Assembly: GCF_037975245.1 (NCBI RefSeq)
Contig: NC_092562.1
Location: forward strand, 2,763,001 to 2,827,000
Source: Apostichopus japonicus
Lineage: Eukaryota; Echinodermata; Holothuroidea; Aspidochirotida; Stichopodidae
Length of the DNA: 64,000 bases
Direction of reading: 5' to 3'
Shown here: positions 27,100 to 36,606 of the stretch, one piece after another
Layout: every line of letters begins with the position of its first letter
How positions within the stretch are numbered: position 1 is the stretch's first letter
The notes under the pieces: generated by a model
Told to the model about the DNA's origin: nothing
Seen by the model: only the letters and a program-made list of their open reading frames with translations
Database searches by the model: none
Position numbers and translations under genes: made by a program

Positions 27100-27715
27100 T
27101 TAAAGCAGCATTTTGCGTCCTTTTCTATGAATTTTCTCTACCTCACTGACTCCAATATGCCATAACGACATACATGACTAGCTTATCTATTTAAATCTTA
27201 CTTCGAATGGTGGCATAAAAGTCGAAAAATTTGCAACTTTCAACTTTGTTTTCTCCAAGATATTTTCCGTTGGGATCCCAATAAACCTCGCCCATAATAT
27301 GAATATTTAAACACTACGATTTGACCAATGCGTAATATAACACCATGCTTGATTTGTGTACAGTCTATATGGCAGTTGTACCAGGGAGTTCCATAACAAC
27401 TCCCTGGTTGTACCAACGCAAAGTCTTGCATCTATTTTAAGCAACGGCTCATAACTAAACCTGCATCTCTGATTGGTTGAATTCAAACTAGTGGGTTTGG
27501 GGAACTGTATGCGATTAATTTTAAATGTGGAATTTGTCGTGGACACTTTTCTCATTATCTGCAAATATCCATAATTACTCGCCAATTAACGTTGTTGGCA
27601 GGGAAAAACTTGGCTAATAACTTAGATTGCTGTTTTGGGATTGAAATATGTAAAAAATTCGATGGACATGTCAAAAATGTAGCAAACGGAGACCTAACGC
27701 AAAATGCTGCTTTAA
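27100..27715. mobile_element. TTAA-flanked non-autonomous element (Kolobok-like)
   Basis: TTAA at 27100-27103 is followed by AGCAGCATTTTGCGT. The right end, ACGCAAAATGCTGCT, is the exact inverse, followed by TTAA at 27712-27715. The TTAA target with AGC-starting termini suggests Kolobok more than piggyBac, whose termini usually start with C. Length is 616 bp including both TTAA, with no transposase. It contains a perfect 11-bp-stem hairpin at 27380-27408. Confidence 0.75.
27380..27408. repeat. hairpin ACCAGGGAGTT/AACTCCCTGGT
   Basis: Perfect 11-bp arms around the loop CCATAAC. The 20 bases ending at 27408 recur exactly at 58033-58052 in patched intron 3. Confidence 0.9.
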
Positions 27716-29434
27716 TATATAGGCTATTATCCCTAACTCAAGATGTGTTTCATTGAATGGAAGTTTTGTTGACATCGTGCTCAATAAAACCGTCGAACCT
27801 TCCCTGGAATGGAATCACAGTTAGCGGTCTGTGATGTAGTTATAACGGCAAATGTTCTTCAAAACTGCACTTTGTAACTCATTTTGTTGATTCACCCTTT
27901 AAACTGTATAGGCTTATATACATTTGAATTTTGGAATGTGTGCTTAATCTGTCATAGTTTTATATATTTACAATTTCACCAAAATGCACTATTTATTCCA
28001 TGTGAGTATAAGTGAGTTAAATATTATAACGAAAAAAAAAAACAACATCAGCCCATGATGACATCACCCTTTCTACTGTTGCCAGATGCATTCACACACC
28101 CAAAAAAAACCACCCAAATTAAAAGAAAAAATATTATATCTTCGCCTTTCAATATGCTATGAGACTGGCTTTATTTAACCCAAAGTTGCAGACGATTTCC
28201 AGCATTTGTGATAAACCAATCAACTTCAGCTTTCAGCTACCTGAATATCTCTTTAAACCAAAAAAGCGATAACAACTTTTTATCTTCGACAGTGGTTGAA
28301 ATACCGTTAACGCGTGGAAACAGTTTTTCCTGAGATGGATTGTCACCACGGCAGGACATTTTCGCACGTTTTTGTGTGAATCTACCGACAGTTTAAAGAG
28401 TAGATTGAGGCACACAATTGGGGTTTTAAACTGGCCTATACTCTTTTCCTATGGCAAGAAGACCGTTCCATGCTGTGCTTGGAATGCAGAACCGAAGAGC
28501 ATGCAGGCAAATTCCCGCCAAATTGTTAGGAAACCAATTGAAAAGGCATAGAAAAAAGTTACAATATATGCACTTTGTTGACTAACAAGCACTGGTAAAA
28601 TGGTAGATGCCTGTTCCCTTTTGCTTTTCCCAATTTTCATGCATTTCATATGTTTTGTAGAAATTAGTCTGTCCTTAATCTTGTTCTGCTTTGATCTGAG
28701 CTCAGTGTTATACAGAAATCTCCTATTTTCGATATCAGTCAAAACTTTCAGCCTCTTCAGTAAACCCTGTGGAATAAAAAGTAAACCAATAAGAAAAAGG
28801 GGAAAAAATGGAATTTAATATCAAATATAAACTACATGGTTTACGTGAAACATATAAAGACAATGATTGAATGACGATTACAATTTAGCACCCCGACAAA
28901 AGTGGATGATATAATTACAACTATGTTAAAAGAAAAAAGCAATCGAATATTCTCCAAATTATCTTACGTATAAGTTATTGTATATCAATCACAAGAAAGC
29001 CACCTGACTTATTTCTATACATGTAGTGGCCAATTTCTCAAATCGTCAAACTTCTTTTTTTGCATCAAACTATATACTGTACATAAAGGTCTGGGTATAT
29101 CAGAAGCCCACAACCATGCTAAATCGAGTGCGACTTGAAGTTTGCAGGAACTGGTTTGATTCAGCAACTTAATGATTTATTGTTTTAGAAATAAAAGGTT
29201 AATAATTGAGCCAATAACTAACCGATCCATTATATATAAGAAAGAGGCACTACTTTGAGGTTAGATAGGCCCTAAGGTACGGTAGGATATGCAAATCAAC
29301 TGGGGTATCTACTAGCTAAGATTTGGATATCACCAGCTCGGTCAGCATACCCCTAACGTTAGGGCAATATTGAACCTAGCTACCTGTACACTCCCCATGA
29401 TAGATTAGACAAGTGGCAAATTCAATTACCGGCA
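27716..29434. other. no recognisable gene
   Basis: AT-rich, without convincing coding or transposon structure. Short open frames at 28449-28818 lie on opposite strands of one another and have no recognisable domains. Confidence 0.5.
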
Positions 29435-29440
29435 TACGTT

Positions 29441-29883
29441 TATGGCAAGCCATGTGGGACAAACACTGTATAATATATCCGCGTATTAATTGGAATTTAT
29501 ACGCGTATTAATTGGAATATATACGCGTATATATTATTAGCCAATCATATGGCTTAAATATATCCGAGTATTAATTCGAATATATACACGTATTAATTCG
29601 AATATATACACGTATTAATTCGAATATATACACGTATTAAATAAAATACATATGGGGATTAAATCCAATATATGCACGGATTAATTAGAATATACACGAA
29701 AAAACATTTCCGCTCTTGCTGTGTACATATACCAACGATAAATGTTTTGGCGGGCTCGCGAGATCGCTTCAAAAGCGAAACTTTATACATGTACCACACA
29801 TGTATATTTGAATTAATACGCGTATATATTCGAATTAATACGCGGATATATTATACGGTGTTTGTCCCACATGGCTTGCCATA
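29441..29883. mobile_element. 443-bp inverted-repeat element, copy 2
   Basis: Same family and orientation as the 16235 copy, with only a handful of substitutions and one single-base deletion. Flanked by the 6-bp direct repeat TACGTT at 29435-29440 and 29884-29889, different from the flank of copy 1. This fixes the element ends as TATGG...CCATA. The high identity implies recent mobility. Confidence 0.88.
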
Positions 29884-30000
29884 TACGTTCTTCAGTTCTT
29901 TCGTTTGACACCTTACATGTGTTCAATGTTTTCGGTGATATTTTAGCCTTTGTATACGACCATGTCTAATAAAGGTAGGTCTAGAAAATTGACCTAATTC

Positions 30001-30400
30001 ATGCATACTAATGAGTGGGCGGGGCATAATGTAGATATGTTAAGATGACCATATTTAGACACCTTCTTCTTTGTTTCCTTTCATGTTTGTGTTGTTAACA
30101 AGTGTGTTAGTGCCAATGTTACGAAAACATTGAATTAATTAATATGCATAGAGGCGGGACTTAATGTTTTTTTTTAAGAATACTTGTAAACACAATTTCT
30201 CAGGAACTAGGCCTATATGTTAGTTTCATGTCATACATTACATGGTAGTATGATAACCATTGGGCTGTATATTTGCCCTGTTATTTGTAGAAGTTATCAT
30301 GCATATTAAAGAAGTGGGCGGGGCATAATGTAAATATGGTAAGATGGCCATACTTTAGCAACTTTATTTTTTGTTACCTTTCATATTTGGCTTGGTTGTA
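30001..30400. repeat. about 150-bp diverged tandem repeat, three copies
   Basis: ATGCATA, then GTGGGCGGGGCATAATGT or a variant, starts near 30001, 30144 (AGGCGGGACTTAATG) and 30299. The following segments (ATATG-TAAGATG-CCATA-TTTAG, then TTTC-TTTCAT-TTTG) also correspond between copies 1 and 3. GC-box-like GGGCGGGG occurs in two copies. Confidence 0.65.
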
Positions 30401-30869
30401 CTGTTAGTTGCATCTTGGCAAGCAGCGGAACCCATCAAGCGTTTTCATTTTCTGGTGTTCTATATTTATCGAATTTTAAAATAGGTTTACAGGAAGTTAT
30501 TCCTCATTGGGTGAACACCCCTCCCCTCCCCCTCAAAAAAACAAATAAACCTATAAACAATCAAACTACAACATTTTCAAACATTTCTTGTAATCTTGTA
30601 ATCTCGTAGCGATTGGGGCCTTTACCTGTCATGTAGAGGAATTATTCTGACATTTCTTCGAACTATGTGTGGTATCAGGTTTTGACACATTCGTGTCAAA
30701 CAAACTTCTTCTTTTTTAACATTAATGTAAGTTTTCGATACTATAGTCAACGTTCAATATCGCATAGCTATGTAAAACGGAACTATATAGTTCATTCGCT
30801 TTATGAATCAGGTTTCATTTCAAATAATTGAATAATAAAATTAAAAAAACGCAACATTGGCTGTAGTCC

Positions 30870-31058
30870 TTCTCGGCCTTTTGGCTAAAATCATGTGGAG
30901 TATCTGTTCCCTTTCGAGAGGAATGGTGATACACACCTGACGATGATCACACAGTCACAGTCTCGATGCAAGGGGACTGGGGTTGAGAGCGGATCGGTCG
31001 TTCGGTTGTTTGGTTTTTCGTGCCCAGGTTCTTTCCTGGGTGACTTTTCTTAAAAAGT
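30870..31058 (+). mobile_element. U2 snRNA-headed retroelement (SINE-like)
   Basis: The first 45 bases match the 5' end of U2 snRNA: TTCTCGGCCTTTTGGCTAA, then ATCA, then GTATCTGTTC, with few changes. The stretch after that is not U2; it has its own hairpin (TTCCCTTTCGAGAGGAA), ends with a second hairpin (CCCAGG-TTCTTT-CCTGGG) and a TTTTCTTAAAAAG tail. Exact 14-bp direct repeats ATTGGCTGTAGTCC lie at 30856-30869 and 31059-31072, the mark of LINE-type retrotransposition. SINEs with snRNA-derived heads have been described in other animals. A rearranged U2 retropseudogene is the alternative. Confidence 0.8.
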
Positions 31059-31134
31059 ATTGGCTGTAGTCCAGTTTGTGTGTAACCGTGCATACTACAA
31101 TAGGTTATGAAGCCTGTGTTTGGACGATGAATCA

Positions 31135-31199
31135 AATGTCATTAACTACAAGCTCATTAACTTTAAATGTCATTAACCTACAAGTTCATTAACTTTATC
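31135..31199. repeat. 31-33-bp tandem duplication
   Basis: AAATGTCATTAAC(C)TACAAG, then (C/T)TCATTAACTTT, occurs twice in a row just upstream of the CpG-rich promoter block. Confidence 0.85.
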
Positions 31200-31419
31200 T
31201 TGTTGATACAATCCGTACGAGGGTGGGTGTCTCAGTTTACTCAATTAGAATCTCATTGTGAGCAAACCCCGGTAACGTTGAGCAAAAATTGTCGACCAAA
31301 AATGACTAACTTTAAGAAGAAATCATTATTGTAAAATATCAGGCTAAAAGATTGTCTTATTTCTTTGCGTTAAAAATAATGTCTTAGTATCATCAACCAT
31401 TTGCTTCTTAACAAAAAAA

Positions 31420-32192
31420 TACGTTCGAAGATAATATTTGACATGACAAGAATCTAGAAGCGAAGCGTTCCACCACTGCGATACCCTAAAACCTTTCGTC
31501 GTCTATAATTAGGACTTCTTGTAAACGACACCCTTCCCGCGCTCTCGCAGTTTGGCAGTCATTTTTGTCAAGCGACCGAAATAAAGTCTTGTTTATGCAC
31601 TGGGAAATCTTTGGTTCATATACGTATCAATTGGTTAGTCGTTTAAAACGTGTGCGGTCTTTCCCCGGCAGTTGGGGCCTCGCTTTTCCTTGTGAGTTAG
31701 AGCGAAAGAAAAGTAACTTCTTGTGTGGTCCCGCGGTCTGGCCTTTCATTTCTGATGTTGCTAGGAGACTAATGACAAGTGGTACGGGGGGAACAATCCC
31801 CGATTTGTTACGAGCCAATCACAGTAGCGATAGGTGACCCTTCGTGGTTATCAAACTACAGAGCGGGGAGGCGGAGCTTAGCTTTACGCTGAGGGAATCC
31901 AACCGCGGGACCCGCATCTAAGACGTCCTTTCAGTCACCTTTCAATTCCGTGTGGCATTTGGAGATCTGAACGCGATTATAATAGGCACGTAAGGTTCCA
32001 CCGCTACTACTATATACTTCAATGTTGTTTACCGTGTGTTCCCAAGGACTATAGTAGCACACACATCCTAGTCTTGTATTTTCTTGTTTTGGGCTCAATA
32101 TTATCATATGGATTGGTACTGTATGTTCATATGGAAAGTAGGAGTGGGAAATACGGTACCGAAATATTCTGGAAACTTATGAATCCCATACC
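31420..32192 (+). promoter_or_regulatory. ptch: CpG-rich putative promoter and 5' UTR of patched
   Basis: This block just upstream of the proposed ATG is visibly richer in CpG and GC than its flanks. It carries a CCAAT box at 31815-31819 (GAGCCAATCA), a GC-box-like GGGGAGGCGGAGC at 31865-31877 and a CRE-like half site, GACGTCC, near 31922. TATA-like words occur at 31979 and 32011. A one-mismatch GLI-like word (TGTGTGGTC, reverse complement GACCACACA) lies at 31722-31730. Patched is a direct Hedgehog/GLI target in flies and vertebrates, so GLI input would be expected, but no exact GLI consensus is present here. Promoter function is inferred from position and composition; the start site is unknown. 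Confidence 0.5.
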
Positions 32193-32231
32193 ATGGAACG
32201 CTGGGCCCTTCCAGCTACACCTGATTCCGAG
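32193..32231 (+). CDS. ptch: patched, coding exon 1 (initiator exon)
   Basis: Proposed first coding exon of the Hedgehog receptor Patched. An ATG in a strong Kozak context (ACCATGG) opens 13 codons, MERWALPATPDSE, and the frame then meets a splice donor, GAG|GTAACG, in phase 0. That phase matches exon 2, which starts in phase 0. The peptide resembles the start of fly Patched, which also begins with an acidic residue, an arginine and an LP-x-x-PD stretch a few residues before the conserved RTSW segment. CpG-rich sequence with a CCAAT box lies just upstream, as expected for a promoter. Seen: ATG, donor and phase. Known: insect Patched also has a short N-terminus. Inferred: that this exon is spliced to 36499. 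An alternative is a first exon elsewhere, such as the in-phase ORF ending at 36104. The transcription start cannot be placed. Confidence 0.65.
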
Positions 32232-32666
32232 GTAACGTTACACTTTTACTACAGTATATATATTAGTTGTATAACATTGGTCAGTGCATGATGGTCACTT
32301 ATTGTGTGTACACATGTATACTGTTTCTGGTATATATACACATTCGCGTGATGTTTGTGTTGGTTGAAGTGTTTTTTAAGTTAGTAGTTTGAAATGCTGA
32401 TATCAAATAAATTATATTATAAAAATATTTTTTAAACTAGTGTAATCATAAACGTTTGAGTTTTAATATTCATATTGTGTAATTTTGTAGTTCCTCGCTA
32501 ACTAAACTTTATGTAAACAATGGAAAAGTAACAGTTTGCTTTTCATTCAATACACCGTAGGCTAGAGAGAGCCGCAAATTATAGATACCGCTAAATATAT
32601 TGGTGTGCATGTGTCGAGTGAGTGTGTGTTTTGTTTAGTTTCGTGAGGTGAAACGGTACAGTAATA

Positions 32667-32667
<1 letters not shown>

Positions 32668-32731
<64 letters not shown>
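32668..32731. repeat. (TA)n microsatellite in intron 1
   Basis: Pure TA run of about 62 bp about 440 bp after the exon 1 donor. Confidence 0.95.
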
Positions 32732-32735
<4 letters not shown>

Positions 32736-34031
32736 TTAATATATATATATGTATATAAATATGTATGTATGTGTACATGTTGTTTTGTAACATCCTTGTT
32801 AAACGGGTGTGTGTACCGTTATCAGGATCAAATGTTATTATTTCCGGTGCATGTTCGGTAACATATTGTTTTTGGTTTCCCGTGCTAAGGTTCTGTATAT
32901 CCCGTGCGATTTTTCATAAATATTGCACACCTTTGAACAGCCTCAATGCATTGGTTTTTGTTGTTGTTATCATTTATATTCGGCATCTTTTACAAATCAT
33001 TCGACTTTTCTTTCATAAGAATGACCACCGGTAGATTAAAAGATAAACACTTTAATTAAATATCGCAGCCTACACAGCTTGATAATGTTAACCTATAATT
33101 AAATAGGCTTTCTTGTATCAGTGGTATGGCAATGTTAACGATCTGGTGACTGAAACATCTGGTGAAGAAATACGTGAAACAGAATATTCTGAGTGATATT
33201 CACTGATTTTTGTTTCTTAAATATGTGTGAACTATATAGTATATAAATCTATAAGATACTTATGCAGATGTGACAGTAAATCGGGAATCTGTAGAAAACC
33301 TAATTGAAACTGACATTTTGACATCATTTACGAAGTACTTCACGCCGGTATACCGAAACCGTTATTTAAAAATACCGCGGTGAACGAATAGACCACGGTG
33401 TGGACATTAGTTCAAAGGTCATTCTTAACTCTATACCCCGCTAGCACTACCCCGTCAACAATACTCCGTCAACACTGTCCCGTCACCCCCTACCCCAGTT
33501 TCCCGTTCCTAGTTATGAAGAATAACTTATAACGTATAGGCCTATGCCTATTATTGAAAGAGCATTTGACAGGATTACATGCACGTGACACTGGAAAGTA
33601 ATATCGTTCACGTTTAGAAGGGAACACTTTGACTAACGTATACATCTTGATTGTGCTTTCCCGGGGGAGGGGGGGGGGGTTGAGGGGAGAGGGTCGTGAA
33701 CCTAACTGGAACATGTCGATTACAAACACCGTCTTAATATCGACCAAATCTAAAAACGCAAAAATCCGTGCTTCAAGTACTTATGTTACAGTTGTTTTAA
33801 ACAGTAGCTTACCGTTACCCTACACCCTAAAATTACCGCCCCAACCGTATCCCCACGACCCCACCATCTCTCTAACGCTTACCTAATTCAAATCTGCATT
33901 AGCGGGTTATATGTTGTTATTTTTTTCTCGAATCAATACATTCTCTTCAGATAATGAAGCAAGCTCGTTTGTTTCATGTCTAGAAATAACTTTACAAAAA
34001 ATGTCCGGGCGACAAATAATGTCCGAGTCCG

Positions 34032-34502
34032 ATGATATTTGCGCTAATTAATATCTTTGAATTATTCGCTAATTATATTGAAGTCATCTTTCACAGAACG
34101 CCTGTATGGTGGTTTCCGTTAAGATCACTAACATGTGCTAAGTTAACCGGGTCGACGAGGCCCCCTGTGGTACTTGAAGCCGCTTGCCCATATTGGCATG
34201 GGGAGGGGATGGGGTTTGGGCATCCTCCCCAGAAAGAAAAAAGACACTTCATACAGTGCATTCTCATGTATATGCTATTTAGACCAAAATTAAAGGTCTA
34301 CAAAGATGAATTTGAAACGCAAGGTTGTACACTAATGATCTTTTATAGGTTGAAAGGCGACGAATGTGGTGTCTACCTCCACCCCTTCATTGCAACGGAT
34401 CAGCGCCTCATGAAATGTTCATATTTTTGCCATGACAAGACTGCGTCTTCCACAGTTTTGTGTACTCAGTGTTTAATTTTATACCAAACTTATCTGCGGT
34501 AA
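34032..34502 (+). other. unidentified 156-codon ORF in patched intron 1
   Basis: ATG to stop, not low-complexity. It has nine cysteines; the last four are spaced C-x3-C-x10-C-x2-C near the C-terminus, which is loosely zinc-finger-like. There is no signal peptide and no family I recognise. It sits on the sense strand inside intron 1. Most other long open frames in this window are low-complexity or repeat-driven, so this one stands out slightly. It may be a relic of a mobile element or chance. I assign no function. Confidence 0.12.
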
Positions 34503-35386
34503 TACTACAATTAATTGGATATCGCAAATAGCCAAATCAATCCTGAGAGTCTCATAGATTTGCCTCACCAAGTGAGTTTTAATTAGTAAGTTATTTAAAA
34601 AGAAAGGACATCAGTCGCCCGGACACTCTCAAATAATTCTGTTCGTATAGATTAAATTTGGAATGAAAAAAAAATGACGAGACTCGAACATCGAGTAAAA
34701 TCCTGCAAAATAATTCTAAGGCGAATGTACCGTATAGATCACAAATGTGATTGATTTGTATTTGACATGAATTTACTGTATGTTGAATACTGATTCATTC
34801 CAGAGTGGGAAACTATCTCGCTCTTTGCGTTCAATATTTAACACTCTCTAATACGCAGCTCTATATACTGATAGGCTCTTATATACCACTAATGTTAGCC
34901 TATCCTCCCTTATTCAGGGGACCATTTGTTACAGCACGATCACCATGTAATAGTGCTCATATATACCTGCAGTGTTCTGTACTGTAATAATATATAGCCT
35001 AAACCATGAATGGATGTTTTCTTTGTAAGTAGAAATGTCCTTGATAAACTTCCTTAAGTTACCGATTACATTCCCGGGCGGATAGTTGTTTGTGTCTTGT
35101 CGCAGACATTAGAGACAGAGTAATGGTTTCTCTCTGGTTACAGAAGACTGTTATTTATGAAGACATGTCAACGATAATATAACCAGATGAAACGGTTTGA
35201 GCAAACACTCCCGACTTAAACAACGTGTAAATCGAGTTAATTCCTCTTGATACATGTGTATGTTCCAACACAAACGGTATTAACGTCAATGTTTTCATAG
35301 ATGCGGCATTTATTATGTGAACTTCATAACCGACACAAGAGCTATCATATTATCAATATATAATAATCGCGATGTCGCTATCCTTT

Positions 35387-35477
35387 AAACCGCGATTTAT
35401 TATCACGACATAACCGTGGAAACATATATACTTTTCAAGCCTCCAAACCGCGATTTATTATCACGACCTACTCGTGG
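35387..35477. repeat. duplicated AACCGCGATTTATTATCACG motif
   Basis: The 22-bp AACCGCGATTTATTATCACG plus AC occurs twice about 60 bp apart, each time followed by C(A/T)-A-(A/C)CGTGGAAA. A diverged local duplication. Confidence 0.8.
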
Positions 35478-35714
35478 AAATATTATTTCAGTAATAATAA
35501 TATATACCTCCATGACATAATACACATGCATTGAAGTCGGACTGACCGCAAACTATGGGGTGCGACCCAATAGTGGGTCGCGCACAAATTCGGTGCCGGG
35601 TCACGAAATTTTTCTACACGTAGGAAGATGCACATTTCTCGAAGCATTCATTCAGACCGAGATTGATTTTAAGTAATTTTTTTCCAAGGAGTGAGTTTTA
35701 ATCTCCGTATCGTT

Positions 35715-36104
35715 ATGAGTGAAATGCAATATCTACTGGTGCAAATGCGTAAGGAAAACAGGAACTTTATTAAATGCATTCGTATGTTGGGCTGCATGAT
35801 GCTGTATACGAGTGGCACCATTCTGACAACGCCCGAAGGAAGGATAACGTACAACTATCCATCATCATTTATATTAATAAAACGAAACCTTTGGGTGGTA
35901 GGAGTCTGGTTGAACGGGAGTGATCAGTCGCTAAGCGTGTTAAGTGCTATAAAAGCTTCCCTGCTAAAGACACAGCATGTAGGTCTAGAATGCTTAGGTT
36001 GTGATGGGACATGTAATTTCGTTGCTTTAAAAGAAAAACGGAAGCGCAAGTTTTGGAAATATTTAGCTGGTTGCAGCCGTTTTGACTCCTGTAAAAAAAA
36101 CAAG
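35715..36104 (+). other. in-phase ORF before exon 2: possible alternative first exon
   Basis: From an ATG at 35715 a 130-codon frame runs to AAC AAG|GTATAG. The GT at 36105 could be a splice donor in phase 0, the phase needed to join patched exon 2 at 36499; without splicing, the frame stops at 36108-36110. The product would be basic near its end and has eight cysteines, including C-LG-C-DGT-C and GCSRFDSCKKNK. No domain is recognised. Patched genes in other animals use alternative first exons, so this is possible, but a chance ORF of this length is not rare in a window this size. The flanking sequence looks like ordinary intron. Confidence 0.15.
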
Positions 36105-36498
36105 GTATAGACATATTAACTCATTAATCCAGTTCATAACATTTTTTGTCCCACAAAGTGAATGCGATATTTAATTTTGTTGCTACTTAAAAGCCTTTGA
36201 AATTATGCATCTACTTGTATCGTACGTCAGACGTATATATATATAGTTAGTTATACACTCTTCCCCTATAGAGATCGAGCATCCTACCGTCAGTAAACCA
36301 GATTGCAGTTATGAACTTTGAACAAGCCCAATCTCATACCGGTTTTTAGTCTTTGTGTATATCTTTATTGGCTGTTACGTTTCTTGACGCATTTCAGTTG
36401 AACTTTTTGAATTTTTTCTTGAATTTTTTTTTTTTTTATACACGTGTGTTCGTACATTCCTGCTCAACATTCCGTTCCTCTTGTCATTTCATTTACAG

Positions 36499-36606
36499 GA
36501 TATTGGATTCGCATCGCCTGCTCTACCAGAGGATTTTATTTACGAAGAACTTCTAACCAGAACTAGTTGGTGCAATGCGGAGTATGCTTACAGACAAGTA
36601 GAAAGG
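36499..36606 (+). CDS. ptch: patched, coding exon 2 (cytoplasmic N-terminal segment)
   Basis: A 108-bp exon of 36 codons, phase 0 at both ends. It is bounded by a pyrimidine-rich acceptor (TCATTTCATTTACAG) and a donor GTAAGG. It encodes residues 14-49: DIGFASPALPEDFIYEELL, then TRTSWCNAEYAYRQVER. The RTSW-x-x-A-x-x-A-x-x-Q-x-x-x-G core is the cytoplasmic segment found just before the first membrane helix of Patched; the glycine is the first codon of exon 3. Fly Patched has RTSW with a similar Ala/Gln pattern, and vertebrate PTCH1 has a related PSYCDAAFALEQ stretch. The reading frame is also open upstream of the acceptor, but there is no nearby ATG and the acceptor is strong, so I treat it as an internal exon. 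In human PTCH1 this part belongs to exon 1, so the intron ahead of it is extra relative to vertebrates. Confidence 0.87.

Larger units (their letters stand above)
32232..36498 (+). other. ptch: patched intron 1 (4.27 kb)
   Basis: Donor GTAACG and acceptor TTTACAG bound this proposed intron. It contains a (TA)n microsatellite at 32668-32731, a G-run at about 33667, two unexplained ORFs (34032-34502 and 35715-36104), a duplicated motif at 35.4 kb and a short palindrome at 35561-35583. Nothing else coding is recognisable. Confidence 0.6.
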
